From positions 124,001 to 188,000 of the forward strand of contig CAWAOM010000004.1 in assembly GCA_963783695.1 (NCBI GenBank): a DNA stretch of 64,000 nt, read 5' to 3'. Below are positions 39,720 through 49,274 of this stretch, piece by piece (position 1 is the first letter of the stretch; each line of letters begins with the position of its first letter). The notes beneath the pieces are model-generated. The model saw only the letters and a list, made by a program, of their open reading frames with translations. It was not told the DNA's origin and ran no database searches. A program made the position numbers and the translations under genes. The DNA is from BM003 sp963783695 (GTDB lineage: Bacteria > Pseudomonadota > Gammaproteobacteria > Steroidobacterales > BM003).

Positions 39720-41084
39720 CTAACCGCGCAGATACCACGCGTACTCCAACGGCTGGATCTGGGCATGGAACTGGTCGAACTCTGCCTGCTTGACAGTCGC
39801 GAACAACGCATGCATCTGCGCGCCGAGATAATCCTGTAGCAGGACAGATTGGCGATAGGCGTCGATCGCGCCATGCCAGTTCGTGGGGATCGCCGGCAAG
39901 CACTGCGCGTAAGCGTTGTCCTCGATCGGTGCCGGCGCATCGTGGGCGCCGCTTATGCCGTGGTGAATGCCAGCCAGCACCGCGGCCAGCATCAGATACG
40001 GGTTGGCGTCGGCGCCACCGAGACGATGTTCCAGCCGCATCGCTCTGCCGCGTCCGGCCGGAATTCTTATAGCGGTGGTGCGGTTGTTGACGCCCCAGGC
40101 AATCGCGGTAGGCGCAAACGACCCGGGCTGGAGGCGCCGGTACGAGTTTGCGTGCGGGGCAAACAACAGTGTGCTCCCGGGCATCGTCCGCAGCAGACCC
40201 GCCACGCTGTTACGCAACAGCGCGCTTTCGCCGAACTCGCCGTCGCCCGCGCAGACGTTTACGTTGTTCTCGTCGATCAGGCTGACATGGGCATGCAACC
40301 CGCTGCCGGCCAGCCCGGCGAAGGGTTTTGCCATGAAGGTCGCATCGAGGCCGTGCTGACGCACGACTGCGCGAATTAGCCGCCGTAGCAGCAACAACTG
40401 GTCGCATGCCAGCAGCGGGTCGTCAACATGGCGCAGATTGACTTCGAACTGTCCGGGCGCGTACTCCGCAACGGCCGCATCCGCGGGCAGCCCCTGGGCC
40501 GCTGCGGCGGCGTCGATCGCAGCGAAGATCGCGGCGAAATCGTCGATTTCCTGGATACTGTAGACCTGCGTTTCACGCTGTGTCCGGCCGGTAACCGGAT
40601 TACAAACGAGCGCCGGCCGGCCATGTTCATCCAGCCTCGGGTCGATCAGGTAGAACTCGGTTTCCAGCGCGACGACCGGGCGCAGCCCGAGTTCGTCGAA
40701 CCGACTGATCACGCTGGCAAGCGCGTGACGCGGATCGCCCCAGAAAGGCCTGCCGTCGAGCAGATACATCGACAGCAGCATCTGCACGGTAGGTGTGGTC
40801 GCCCACGGCACCGCCACGGCAGCGCTGACCGGCCGGCATACGCCGTCGCGGTCGCCGCTGAGGTAGCCAAGCCGGGTTTGCTCGACGGTTCTCCCGGTGA
40901 TATCGCTGGCGAAAACCGACAATGGCAGGTTGAGTCCCTGTTCGCGGACCCTGGCGATGGCGTCGGCGCCAATTCGCTTGCCGCGCAGGATGCCATTGAG
41001 ATCGGCCAGCAGGCAGTCAGCCGCGCTCGCTACAGCGGCCGAGCGGCTTGCGCCATGACGCTCAACTGGGCTCTCGTCGGTCAT
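39720..41084 (-). CDS. Second glutamine synthetase-family enzyme (PuuA-like)
   Basis: This 454-residue GS-fold protein starts its domain at DCLLADLNGILRGKRI, typical of PuuA relatives. It has ALETEFYLID, FEVNLRHVDDP, FMAKPFAGLAGSGLHAHVS, NNRTTAIRIPAGRGRAMRLEHR and ADANPYLM. Metal and nucleotide motifs look intact. It is only distantly similar to the PuuA at 33363, so it is not a recent duplicate. It likely glutamylates another amine (GS-like enzymes exist for spermidine, ethanolamine and monoamines). It is convergent with the acyl-CoA ligase and divergent from potF across 269 bp, which may hold shared control sites. Confidence 0.87.
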   Translation of the reverse strand: MTDESPVERHGASRSAAVASAADCLLADLNGILRGKRIGADAIARVREQGLNLPLSVFASDITGRTVEQTRLGYLSGDRDGVCRPVSAAVAVPWATTPTVQMLLSMYLLDGRPFWGDPRHALASVISRFDELGLRPVVALETEFYLIDPRLDEHGRPALVCNPVTGRTQRETQVYSIQEIDDFAAIFAAIDAAAAAQGLPADAAVAEYAPGQFEVNLRHVDDPLLACDQLLLLRRLIRAVVRQHGLDATFMAKPFAGLAGSGLHAHVSLIDENNVNVCAGDGEFGESALLRNSVAGLLRTMPGSTLLFAPHANSYRRLQPGSFAPTAIAWGVNNRTTAIRIPAGRGRAMRLEHRLGGADANPYLMLAAVLAGIHHGISGAHDAPAPIEDNAYAQCLPAIPTNWHGAIDAYRQSVLLQDYLGAQMHALFATVKQAEFDQFHAQIQPLEYAWYLRG

Positions 41085-41353
41085 CGGTGCAGTGTATTCC
41101 CAGGCGGATAGGTGTTCAATAAAAGCATCAATTCGGTGACCGTGCGAGATTCCGTACCTTTCTGAAACAGCCGCAACCCCAATTTTTCAAGCGCTTTTGC
41201 TTTGAAGTCAATAGTGTCGCGGCATTTTCAGATTCAGACGGACGTTCAATATAGTTGACGCCGGAACTCGGCTCGATATCGTATCGTCAGGCCTGCCGAA
41301 GTGATGTCCGTGCAACGTATACTGGCGTTTTTCGCCGCTGTCGGGGTCTTCCG

Positions 41354-42460
41354 GTGCATCGTCTGAAACCGATTTTATGGTTGCTTGCAGCGATTGCCGG
41401 GTTGGGCGGCTGCGGCGATAACTCGCGCCCGGCGGGGGCGGTGGTTCGCGTCTACAACTGGAGCGACTATATCGCGGACGACACCGTTGCCGCGTTCGAG
41501 CGCGAGACCGGTATCGACGTCATCTACGATGTTTTCGACAGTAACGAAGTGCTCGAGGCGAAACTGTTGTCGGGCGCGTCGGGTTACGACATCGTCGTCC
41601 CGACCTCGGATTTTCTCGGGCGCCAGATTCTCGCCGGTGTATTCCAGCCGCTGGACCGCGACAAGCTGCCCAACTACGGCAATCTCGATGCTGGCCTGAT
41701 GGAACTGATGGCCAGCTACGATCCCGGGAATCAGTATTCGGTGCCCTATCTCTGGGGTTCGACGGGAATTGGCTATAACGCCGACATGGTGGCCGAGCGA
41801 CTCGGCGATATTGCCGTCGACAGTATCGGGATTTTCTTCAACCCGGAGTATCTGGCGCGTCTCGCCGATTGTGGTGTAGCAGTACTCGACGCGCCGAGCG
41901 AGCTGTTCCCGGCAGTGCTCAACTATCTCGGCTATGACCCCAACATCCAGGATCCGGAACTGTACAAAACGGTCGCCCGCGATGCATTGCTCGCGATTCG
42001 GCCTTACATTCTGTATTTCCATTCCTCGCAATACATAAACGATCTGGCCAATGGCGACATCTGTTTTGTGTTTGGCTGGTCGGGCGATGTCCTGCAGGCG
42101 AAGGCACGCGCCGAAGAAGCACAAAACGGAGTCAATATCGAGTATGTGATCCCACGCGAGGGTGCGTTGTTATGGGTCGACACGCTGGCGATACCGGTGG
42201 GCGCGCTCAATGTCGACAATGCCCATCGTTTCATCGATTATCTGCTGCGGCCCGACGTGATCGCCGAGATCAGTAACTATGTACAGTACGCTAACGGCAA
42301 CGCCCTGTCGCTGCCGCTGCTCGATGCTGCCGTGCGCGATGACCCGGGAATTTATCCGCCGCCCGAGGTCTACGCGAAACTGTTTCCTAACAAGGTCACA
42401 CCGCCGCGGCTCGACCGCGTCGCAACTCGTGTATGGACCCAGGTAAAGACAGGCCGCTAG
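41354..42460 (+). CDS. potF: Polyamine ABC transporter substrate-binding protein, lipoprotein form
   Basis: This 368-residue PotD/PotF-family protein starts VVRVYNWSDYIADDTVAAFERE after its signal. Other family motifs are YDIVVPTSDFLGRQ, PYLWGSTGIGYN and LADCGVAVLDAPSELFPA. A GTG at 41354 gives a signal ending in lipobox GLGGC, so the protein is membrane-tethered rather than soluble like E. coli PotF. The usual Trp in the VDSWD motif is replaced (VDSIGIFF), which may alter ligand choice. A TATAGT at 41250 could be its -10. It heads the potFGHI operon. Confidence 0.88.
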   Translation: MHRLKPILWLLAAIAGLGGCGDNSRPAGAVVRVYNWSDYIADDTVAAFERETGIDVIYDVFDSNEVLEAKLLSGASGYDIVVPTSDFLGRQILAGVFQPLDRDKLPNYGNLDAGLMELMASYDPGNQYSVPYLWGSTGIGYNADMVAERLGDIAVDSIGIFFNPEYLARLADCGVAVLDAPSELFPAVLNYLGYDPNIQDPELYKTVARDALLAIRPYILYFHSSQYINDLANGDICFVFGWSGDVLQAKARAEEAQNGVNIEYVIPREGALLWVDTLAIPVGALNVDNAHRFIDYLLRPDVIAEISNYVQYANGNALSLPLLDAAVRDDPGIYPPPEVYAKLFPNKVTPPRLDRVATRVWTQVKTGR

Positions 42461-42474
42461 GCCGGAGTAGCCAG

Positions 42475-43620
42475 ATGCATAAGCCCACGGGTTACGGCAG
42501 CGAGAGCGAGCATTCACCGTCGACGGAGAGTCCGGATGCGGCTCTGCGAATACGCGCTTTGCGCAAGGAGTTCGACGGTGCCGTCGCTGTGGACAATGTC
42601 GATCTCGATGTCCGCCGCGGCGAGCTGTTTGCATTGCTTGGCGGCTCGGGCTGTGGCAAATCGACGTTGTTGCGGATGCTGGCCGGACTCGAAAAGCCGA
42701 CCGCGGGCCGGGTCGAACTCGATGGCATGGACATCACCAGTATCCCTGCCCACCTGCGCCCGGTGAACATGATGTTTCAGTCGTATGCGCTGTTCCCGCA
42801 TATGTCGGTCGAGGACAACATTGCGTTTGGGCTGAAACAGGAAAGACGGGATGCGGATGAGATTCGCGCCCGGGTCGATGCGTTGCTGGACCTGGTGCAC
42901 ATGCGCAGTTTCGCTGGCCGCAAACCTCACCAGTTATCCGGCGGGCAACAGCAGCGGGTCGCGCTGGCCCGCAGTCTCGCCAAAAATCCGCGTCTGTTGC
43001 TGCTGGACGAACCAATGGCCGCACTCGACAAAAAATTGCGGATGCAAATGCAACTCGAAATCGTCGACATCATCGAGGAGGTAGGGGTGACCTGCGTGAT
43101 GGTCACCCACGATCAGGACGAGGCGATGTCGATGGCCGGCCGTATCGCAATTATGGACGCGGGAACGATCATGCAGATCGGTGCGCCGGCCGAGGTCTAC
43201 GAGTATCCGAGCTGCCGATTCAGCGCGGAGTTTCTCGGCTCGGTCAATCTGTTCGATGGCGCAGTCATGCATGCCGACGGCGCCATGGTCGAAATCGAGT
43301 CGCCGGATCTGGAGGCGCCGTTGCGGGTAGCGTCGGCGACGGCAGCGACCATCGCTGCGCAGGTAACGGTTGCGGTACGGCCGGAGAAAATCGCCGTGAC
43401 CGCCGCGGCGCCGGCGGTCAGCTGCAATACCGCTCATGGCTGTGTCGAGGATCTCGCTTACCTCGGCAGTCATACCGTCTATCACGTACGTTTGCCCGGC
43501 GGTGCCAAGGTCATGGCGCTCGATGTCAATACGCGTCACGTCGGCGAGCGCAGGTTCAGCTGGAACGACCCGGTTTACCTGCACTGGCAGGCCGACAGCG
43601 TCGTGGTCCTGCGCGCTTGA
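42475..43620 (+). CDS. potG: Polyamine ABC transporter ATP-binding protein
   Basis: This 381-residue ATPase has Walker A GGSGCGKST (about residue 57), the Q-loop MMFQSYALFPHMSV, the signature LSGGQQQR, Walker B LLLLDEP and the switch His in VTHDQDEA. A C-terminal TOBE domain contains VAVRPEKIAV. It energises putrescine/spermidine import. The ATG at 42475 follows CCGGAGTAG, and the N-terminal 35 residues are an unconserved hydrophilic extension like that of PotG. Its stop overlaps the TTG of potH (TTGA). Confidence 0.95.
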   Translation: MHKPTGYGSESEHSPSTESPDAALRIRALRKEFDGAVAVDNVDLDVRRGELFALLGGSGCGKSTLLRMLAGLEKPTAGRVELDGMDITSIPAHLRPVNMMFQSYALFPHMSVEDNIAFGLKQERRDADEIRARVDALLDLVHMRSFAGRKPHQLSGGQQQRVALARSLAKNPRLLLLDEPMAALDKKLRMQMQLEIVDIIEEVGVTCVMVTHDQDEAMSMAGRIAIMDAGTIMQIGAPAEVYEYPSCRFSAEFLGSVNLFDGAVMHADGAMVEIESPDLEAPLRVASATAATIAAQVTVAVRPEKIAVTAAAPAVSCNTAHGCVEDLAYLGSHTVYHVRLPGGAKVMALDVNTRHVGERRFSWNDPVYLHWQADSVVVLRA

Positions 43621-44522
43621 CGGCGCTATCGTCAACGGTGCGCGGCTGGGCGCGGTGGCTGATCATCGGGGTGCCGGTGTTGTGGCTGCTGTGCTTTTTT
43701 CTATTGCCGTTCCTGATCGTTTTCAAAATCAGTTTTGCCGAGGCACTGATTGCGGTGCCGCCTTACAGCGCACTGTTCGAAATGGTCGACGGTGTGCCGC
43801 GCCTCAATGTCGATTTTTACAATTACCAGTTTCTGTTTGGCGACAAGCTGTATGCCTTTGCCTACCTCAATTCGCTGAAGATCGCGTTTTTCTCGACGCT
43901 GTTGTGTTTGCTGATCGGCTATCCGCTGGCGTGGGCGATTGCGCATGCTGCACCGCAGCGCCGCGGCCTCTGGCTGATCCTTGTGGTGCTGCCGTCATGG
44001 ACGTCATTCCTGATCCGGGTCTATGCGTGGATCGGCATCCTCAAGAGCAACGGCCTGATCAACAACCTGCTGCTGGGCGTCGGCGTCATTGATGAGCCTT
44101 TGCGATTGTTGCGTACCGATTTGGCGGTCTATATCGGTATCGTTTATACGTATCTGCCGTTCATGGTGTTACCGCTTTATGCCAACATCGTCAAGCTCGA
44201 TCGCAGCCTGGTGGAAGCGGCGCAGGATCTTGGGGCGAAGCCGCTGACGGTATTGCGAACTGTCATCGTGCCGTTGACCCTTACCGGTATCGTCACCGGC
44301 TGCATGCTGGTCTTCATACCCGCCGTCGGTGAGTTCGTGATTCCCGAGCTCCTCGGAGGGCCCGATACGCTGATGATCGGCAAGGTGTTGTGGCAGGAGT
44401 TTTTCAATAATCGCGACTGGCCGATCGCCGCCGCCGTCGCCATCCTGATGATGCTGTTGCTGATTGCGCCGATTGCGTTGTTCTACCGCAACCAGTCACG
44501 CGAACTCGAGATTGGATCGTGA
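43617..44522 (+). CDS. potH: Polyamine ABC transporter permease
   Basis: This 301-residue inner-membrane permease has six predicted helices. The EAA loop EAAQDLGAKPLTVLRTVIVPL lies near residue 200 and contacts PotG. The extra length between the first two helices (VPRLNVDFYNYQFLFG) is typical of PotH. It starts at a TTG within the potG stop and ends in a GTGA overlap with potI, so all three are tightly coupled. Confidence 0.94.
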   Translation: MTALSSTVRGWARWLIIGVPVLWLLCFFLLPFLIVFKISFAEALIAVPPYSALFEMVDGVPRLNVDFYNYQFLFGDKLYAFAYLNSLKIAFFSTLLCLLIGYPLAWAIAHAAPQRRGLWLILVVLPSWTSFLIRVYAWIGILKSNGLINNLLLGVGVIDEPLRLLRTDLAVYIGIVYTYLPFMVLPLYANIVKLDRSLVEAAQDLGAKPLTVLRTVIVPLTLTGIVTGCMLVFIPAVGEFVIPELLGGPDTLMIGKVLWQEFFNNRDWPIAAAVAILMMLLLIAPIALFYRNQSRELEIGS

Positions 44523-45325
44523 GCGCGCGGGTACGCGGACTGGTGCTGGCGGCGGGGCTGGTGTTTCTCTACCTGCCGATGTTGTTGCTGATCATCTATT
44601 CGTTCAACGAATCCAGACTGGTAACGGTGTGGAGTGGCTGGTCGACCAAATGGTACGGCGAACTGCTGCGCGATCAGCAGATGATCAGTGCGATCTGGAT
44701 GAGCCTGCGGATCGCATTCCTGGCGGCGACGGCCGCATTGGTACTCGGCGTACTCGCGGGCTTTGCCTTGACCCGGCTCGGTGCGTTTCGCGGCAAGACC
44801 TTGCTTGGCACGATGATTACTGCACCGTTGGTGATCCCCGAGGTCATAACCGGACTGTCTTTGTTACTGCTGTTTGTCGGTCTCGGGCAGCTCATCGGCT
44901 GGCCGACACAGCGTGGCATGCTGACCATCTGGATAGCCCACGTGACGTTTTGCACCGCGTACGTGACACTGATCGTCGCTGGCCGCCTGGCAGAATTCGA
45001 TCACTCCGTTGAAGAGGCGGCAATGGACCTGGGAGCCACTCCGCTCAGCACGTTTTTTCGCATCACGTTGCCGATTATTTCGCCGGCACTGCTCGCCGCA
45101 TGGCTACTGGCTTTCACGCTTTCACTTGACGACTTGGTGATAGCGAGTTTCGTCACTGGTCCCGGCGCGTCGACGTTGCCGATAGTGGTGTTCTCCAGTG
45201 TTCGTCTCGGAGTGAGTCCGAAAGTCAATGCGCTGGCAACGATACTGATCGTGGTCGTGATGGCCGGAGTGCTGACCTCGTTGTGGTTGATGCGCCGGTA
45301 CCGCCTGCGCCAACAACAGATCTGA
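44519..45325 (+). CDS. potI: Polyamine ABC transporter permease
   Basis: This 268-residue permease has six helices, a PotI-type start (YLPMLLLIIYSFNESRLV) and the EAA loop EEAAMDLGATPLSTFFRITLP near residue 163. It pairs with PotH to form the channel. It starts at a GTG overlapping potH by GTGA. The Asp in SLDDLVIASFV is conserved in the family. It closes the potFGHI operon; the next gene is convergent. Confidence 0.94.
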   Translation: MSARVRGLVLAAGLVFLYLPMLLLIIYSFNESRLVTVWSGWSTKWYGELLRDQQMISAIWMSLRIAFLAATAALVLGVLAGFALTRLGAFRGKTLLGTMITAPLVIPEVITGLSLLLLFVGLGQLIGWPTQRGMLTIWIAHVTFCTAYVTLIVAGRLAEFDHSVEEAAMDLGATPLSTFFRITLPIISPALLAAWLLAFTLSLDDLVIASFVTGPGASTLPIVVFSSVRLGVSPKVNALATILIVVVMAGVLTSLWLMRRYRLRQQQI

Positions 45326-45345
45326 GCGCAGTGCTTCGCCGGGTT

Positions 45346-45822
45346 CTAGCGCTGCGGCGTCGTCTCCGCGGGCGTTGGCACGCGGAACTGGCGGCAACCT
45401 TCGGCGATCGCCGCATCGTCGAGCGGGTCGGAACAATAACGGATTGCCACGCCGATAAGATGCGGTTCGGTGCTACTGTTGTGAACACCGCTGTATGGCG
45501 CCTGGAATTCTACCGGCGCCAGCACCAGGTCAGGGTGCAGATTAGTCACGACGGCGTCGGCGCCGAGGACAATACCCTGTTCGCGCATGCTGGCGAGAAT
45601 ATCCTCGCGTGTCGCTCCACGTTTGCCGGTTACCTCGATAACGGCAATATCCTCGTGCGCCTGAACCGGTCTTCGCCACAAAAGGCTTATGCGGCCGTCA
45701 CCGGTACCGCGATAGTCGCCGTCGTAAATCGTTACCACGGTCGTGGTCGGCGCAGAGGAGCATGCCCCAAGCAGGGCGGCGACGATAGCGGCCGCTGCGA
45801 AGCGGGCGAAACTTGCTGTCAT
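45346..45822 (-). CDS. Small lipoprotein of unknown function
   Basis: This 158-residue protein has a signal ending in lipobox LLGAC. The mature part starts SSAPTTTVVTIYDGDYRG. A central region, ATREDILASMREQGIVLGADAVV, resembles heavy-metal-binding YbjQ-like folds in pattern only, and I do not assign it. The ATG at 45822 is chosen because it starts directly before the signal peptide; a GTG at 45849 in frame would add nine polar residues. It converges on potI with 20 bp between. Confidence 0.7.
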   Translation of the reverse strand: MTASFARFAAAAIVAALLGACSSAPTTTVVTIYDGDYRGTGDGRISLLWRRPVQAHEDIAVIEVTGKRGATREDILASMREQGIVLGADAVVTNLHPDLVLAPVEFQAPYSGVHNSSTEPHLIGVAIRYCSDPLDDAAIAEGCRQFRVPTPAETTPQR

Positions 45823-45982
45823 ATCGATTCGCTGGTGGCGGCTGGTCACGGATAGTCAGAACAATCCGGATGATACATCTATGGAAGTGTGCTGATAGCA
45901 ATCCACGCAGGATTGTGGCAAAGATAGTGTATGGGCGGCTGTCGCTGCCGCGAGAGCCGATGCATCTGCAAGGGGGAACGCC

Positions 45983-47314
45983 ATGCTTGGCGCAATTAAT
46001 TATTTGCCGCGGCCACTACTCGGCCTGATCGCGCACACGACCCGGGTCGGCGCCGACATCGATGCGGTCACCCGCTACGACCCACGACAGGAGGTCGATC
46101 CCGGTTCGGTCGGTTTGACGGCAGACCAGGTCGAGGCCGTGTGGCGGGCCGTCAAACGACTCTATGCCACCGGCATGCAGCCTGGAATTTCATTTGTCCT
46201 GCGCCGCCATGGCCAGGTTGTGCTGAAGCGAGCGATTGGTTTTGCGAGCGGTAATGGTCCGGGTGACGAGGCCGCTGAACCGGTACCTATGACGCCGGAT
46301 ACTCCGGTCTGCCTTTTTTCCACCAGCAAGGCGTTCGCTGCGATGCTGGTTCATCTTCTGTCGGAGCGCAACCTGCTCAGTCTGCTCGATCCGATCAGCC
46401 ATTATCTTCCCGAGTTCGGTCGCAATGGCAAACAGGACATTTCGATTTACCAGTTGCTGTGCCACAAAGCGGGAATAGCGTCTATCGAGGTGGGAAAGCA
46501 GCGGGACGTGTTCGAACTGCTGCTGGACCAGGACGCAATCCGCGAGCGTCTGTTCGACATGGCACCGCAAAATCCCGGTCATCATCATGCTTACCACGCA
46601 CTGAGTTCGGGGTTCATTATCGGCGCACTGGTCGAGCGCGTTACCGGGATGAGCCTGCGCCGATTTCTGCGCGAAAACATCAGTCAGCCTTTGCGCATGA
46701 AATATCTCGATTTTGGCGCGCGGCCGAGTGTGATCCCGCGCATCGCACGCAACTACGTGACCGGTTTTCGCCCTGATGCGCCAACCGATGTTTTTGTGCG
46801 GCGAGTGATCGGTGCATCCCTGCGCGATGCGATCGATATTTCCAATGATCCGCGTTTCTATCGTTCGGTGATCCCTGCCGGCAATATGGTGGCGACCGCC
46901 GACGATTGCTCGCGATTTTTCCAGTGTCTTTTAAACGGCGGCGAGCTCGATGGTGTCAGAGTGTTCTCGCCGCTGACCGTCAGGCGCGCGACGGTCGAGG
47001 TTGGTAAATCGCAGATTGACCGCTCGTTGCTCGTGCCGATCCGGTATTCGGCCGGGATGATGCTGGGTGGCGGTCGCTTGTCGTTGTTTGGCCCGGATGC
47101 TCCGGCCACATTCGGCCATCTGGGCCTTACCTGCAACCTTGCCTGGGCCGATCGCGAGCGCGCCATTTCGGTGACGTTGCTGACCACCGGAAAACCGCTG
47201 GTGGGCGGCATGCATTTGCCGATGCTGGTGGCGTTTCTGTACAGCGTATCGCGCAACTGTCCGAAGATTGCCGAAGACTCGCACGCCCGGGGCCATGCGC
47301 CCGCGGCGGTCTGA
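45983..47314 (+). CDS. Class C beta-lactamase-family serine hydrolase/esterase
   Basis: This 443-residue protein has the beta-lactamase class C/esterase fold: SxxK as STSK in LFSTSKAFAAM (about residue 113), a Tyr motif in AYHALSSG, and HLG in FGHLGLTCN near the end replacing KTG, as in EstB-type esterases. No clear signal peptide is seen (MLGAINYLPRPLLG), so it may be cytoplasmic. It probably cleaves an ester or amide, and resistance activity is unlikely. ATG follows AAGGGGGAA. It is separate from the SxxK proteins at 10-13 kb, which have a class A-like layout. Confidence 0.85.
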   Translation: MLGAINYLPRPLLGLIAHTTRVGADIDAVTRYDPRQEVDPGSVGLTADQVEAVWRAVKRLYATGMQPGISFVLRRHGQVVLKRAIGFASGNGPGDEAAEPVPMTPDTPVCLFSTSKAFAAMLVHLLSERNLLSLLDPISHYLPEFGRNGKQDISIYQLLCHKAGIASIEVGKQRDVFELLLDQDAIRERLFDMAPQNPGHHHAYHALSSGFIIGALVERVTGMSLRRFLRENISQPLRMKYLDFGARPSVIPRIARNYVTGFRPDAPTDVFVRRVIGASLRDAIDISNDPRFYRSVIPAGNMVATADDCSRFFQCLLNGGELDGVRVFSPLTVRRATVEVGKSQIDRSLLVPIRYSAGMMLGGGRLSLFGPDAPATFGHLGLTCNLAWADRERAISVTLLTTGKPLVGGMHLPMLVAFLYSVSRNCPKIAEDSHARGHAPAAV

Positions 47315-47419
47315 GCCTGGCCCACGCAACAACTGCTTGACCCGCGTTATCGCGCGACGCAAGCTATCGCCGCGATGCCGCCCGGGAAGGCAGGCCTGTC
47401 ACAAAGGAATGCAGAAGCA

Positions 47420-47956
47420 ATGCGAACCATAATTGCGACGATAGCCACGCTGGTGCTGGCGCTGACTTCGCATCCGGCACTTGCTGTGGAGGAAGGCGAT
47501 CGGGCTCCCGCGTTTTCACTCGACGATGCGAAGGGGCACGAGATTGCGTTCCCGGAACACAGCGGCGGTGCCCCCGCAATCGTTTTTTTCTGGGCGACCT
47601 GGTGTCCGTACTGCCATGCGCTGATGCCTTACTTGCAGCAAATCAAGGCGGACTATGCCGAACATGGCGTCGAGGTTTATGCGGTGAGTTTCAAAGACGA
47701 CGGCGACCCGGTCGAGCACATGCACGAACTCGGCCATGACTTTGTCGTGCTACCGGTCGGTGACCTGGTCGCGGACGATTACGATGTCTGGTCGGCGCCG
47801 GGCATTGTTGTCGTCGATGGCAACGGCGTGGTGCGCTACAAGCGCAAGTCTATTGGCGCCGACGTCAAGCCCGGAAAGGAAATTGCAGAATTCTGGGACG
47901 GCAAAATTCGTGCCGCGCTGCAATTGTCGTTACAGCAAGGTAGCGCGGCGCCCTGA
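47420..47956 (+). CDS. Exported TlpA-like thioredoxin-family protein
   Basis: This 178-residue protein has a Sec signal (MRTIIATIATLVLAL to about residue 22), then a thioredoxin fold of the TlpA/AhpC-TSA type. The active site is ATWCPYCHALMP with both Cys; the cis-Pro loop lies in SAPGIVVVD. Such periplasmic proteins reduce disulfides in cytochrome c maturation or in the Sox system (SoxW role). The sox cluster begins about 4.4 kb away, so a link to Sox is possible but not shown. The ATG at 47420 was chosen over an upstream ATG because the signal peptide starts there. Confidence 0.86.
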   Translation: MRTIIATIATLVLALTSHPALAVEEGDRAPAFSLDDAKGHEIAFPEHSGGAPAIVFFWATWCPYCHALMPYLQQIKADYAEHGVEVYAVSFKDDGDPVEHMHELGHDFVVLPVGDLVADDYDVWSAPGIVVVDGNGVVRYKRKSIGADVKPGKEIAEFWDGKIRAALQLSLQQGSAAP

Positions 47957-47965
47957 CCGGGCCGA

Positions 47966-49255
47966 TTACTCGTCCTCACCCTCGATACGGCGGCGCCGGC
48001 TGCGCACCAGCCACCAAACTCCGGCGACCACCGGGATTACGATCACCCCGGTTGCGATGTCGACATCGAATGGCCAGCCGGCCTCGACCCCGGCCTTGAT
48101 TCCCATTCGCAGCAAGCCGACAACGTAATAGCTGATCGCCGCGACGGACAGCCCCTCGACCGTTTGTTGCAGCTTCAATTGCTGGTTACCGCGCCGGTCG
48201 AGGCTCTCCAGCAGGCGCTGATTTTGCTCCTCGATGCTCATCTCCACACGGGTCCGCAGCATTTCGGTGGCACGGGCAACACGCTGCGACATGTCCTGCA
48301 GGTGAATCTCCAGTGCGCTACAGGTATCGACGGCGGGAGCGAGCCGGCGATCGAGGAATTTGGCCAGGCTCGACATACCCGGCAGCGCCTCCTCGCGCAG
48401 GTCCGCGAGCCGCCTGGTCACAATATGGTGGTAGGCGCGGGTTGCCGAGAAGCGGTAATTGGTGCGGCTGCGATGATGTTCGATCTCGTTTGCCAGAACG
48501 TTGATCCGCTGCAGCATCGTCTGTTCGTCGGCGGTCGTGCGCAGACTCAGGTTGTCGGCGATGATCGATCCGAGTTCGGCATCGATGCGCTGTGCCCCCG
48601 GCCAGATGTTCTTCGCAACCGGGTAACCGAGCAACGCCATGATGCGATAGGTCTCCACCTCCAGTACCCGCTGGGTGGTCCTGCCGGCCTGAAAATCGCT
48701 AAGGCCGCGATTGTAGACAAGGTAGCGGGCGAATCCGTCGCTATGGATGCGGAAGCTGGTAAACAGCGTCGCGCGCCGGCCGACGATGTGGCTGCCGAAA
48801 ATAACCTGGCCCTCAAACATTTCGCGCATCGCGTCGCCGTGCGGGTCGGGCGGATCGCCCGCCATCATTACCAGGTGCGCGGCAACGACACTGCGACCCG
48901 GCCCGGTGTCGCGCCATTCGGTAGGAAGAAAATCCAGTGCCGTACGAGAGAAAGCCACGGAGTCACACCCGGTACGGATGAAACTGTATGCGCAGAACTC
49001 GGTATGCCGCTCCCAGCGCAGTTCGAAGCCCGGAAACGCCTGGTAGTAGCAGCTGGCGTCGGCGGCCGGTGGGTTGACGCTAAAGCGTCGCGCCAGCAGC
49101 GAGAGATGTTCGATGTGGGTCGGAATCTCGGCGTCTTCGGCCGGAATAGCAATATGCGACACGCATGCCGGCGCAACCACTTCGGGAAACGGACGGGCAT
49201 GGAGTTCTTCGTAGAGCTCGCTGCGAAGCTGGTGCGATTTGATTGGCGTAGCCAT
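47966..49255 (-). CDS. DUF3422 family membrane protein
   Basis: This 429-residue protein matches the DUF3422 pattern: an N-terminal domain starting LRSELYEELHARPFPEV, a middle segment FGSHIVGRRATLFTSFRIH, and a long coiled helix region (about residues 300-375). The C-terminal end has two hydrophobic helices and a basic tail (WWLVRSRRRR). The function of the family is unknown. It lies 19 bp downstream of the anti-sigma gene on the same strand, so it is probably the third gene of the sigma factor operon. The ATG at 49255 lacks a close ribosome site. Confidence 0.85.
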   Translation of the reverse strand: MATPIKSHQLRSELYEELHARPFPEVVAPACVSHIAIPAEDAEIPTHIEHLSLLARRFSVNPPAADASCYYQAFPGFELRWERHTEFCAYSFIRTGCDSVAFSRTALDFLPTEWRDTGPGRSVVAAHLVMMAGDPPDPHGDAMREMFEGQVIFGSHIVGRRATLFTSFRIHSDGFARYLVYNRGLSDFQAGRTTQRVLEVETYRIMALLGYPVAKNIWPGAQRIDAELGSIIADNLSLRTTADEQTMLQRINVLANEIEHHRSRTNYRFSATRAYHHIVTRRLADLREEALPGMSSLAKFLDRRLAPAVDTCSALEIHLQDMSQRVARATEMLRTRVEMSIEEQNQRLLESLDRRGNQQLKLQQTVEGLSVAAISYYVVGLLRMGIKAGVEAGWPFDVDIATGVIVIPVVAGVWWLVRSRRRRIEGEDE

Positions 49256-49274
49256 GTCTGCTGTTGCGGCGCCC

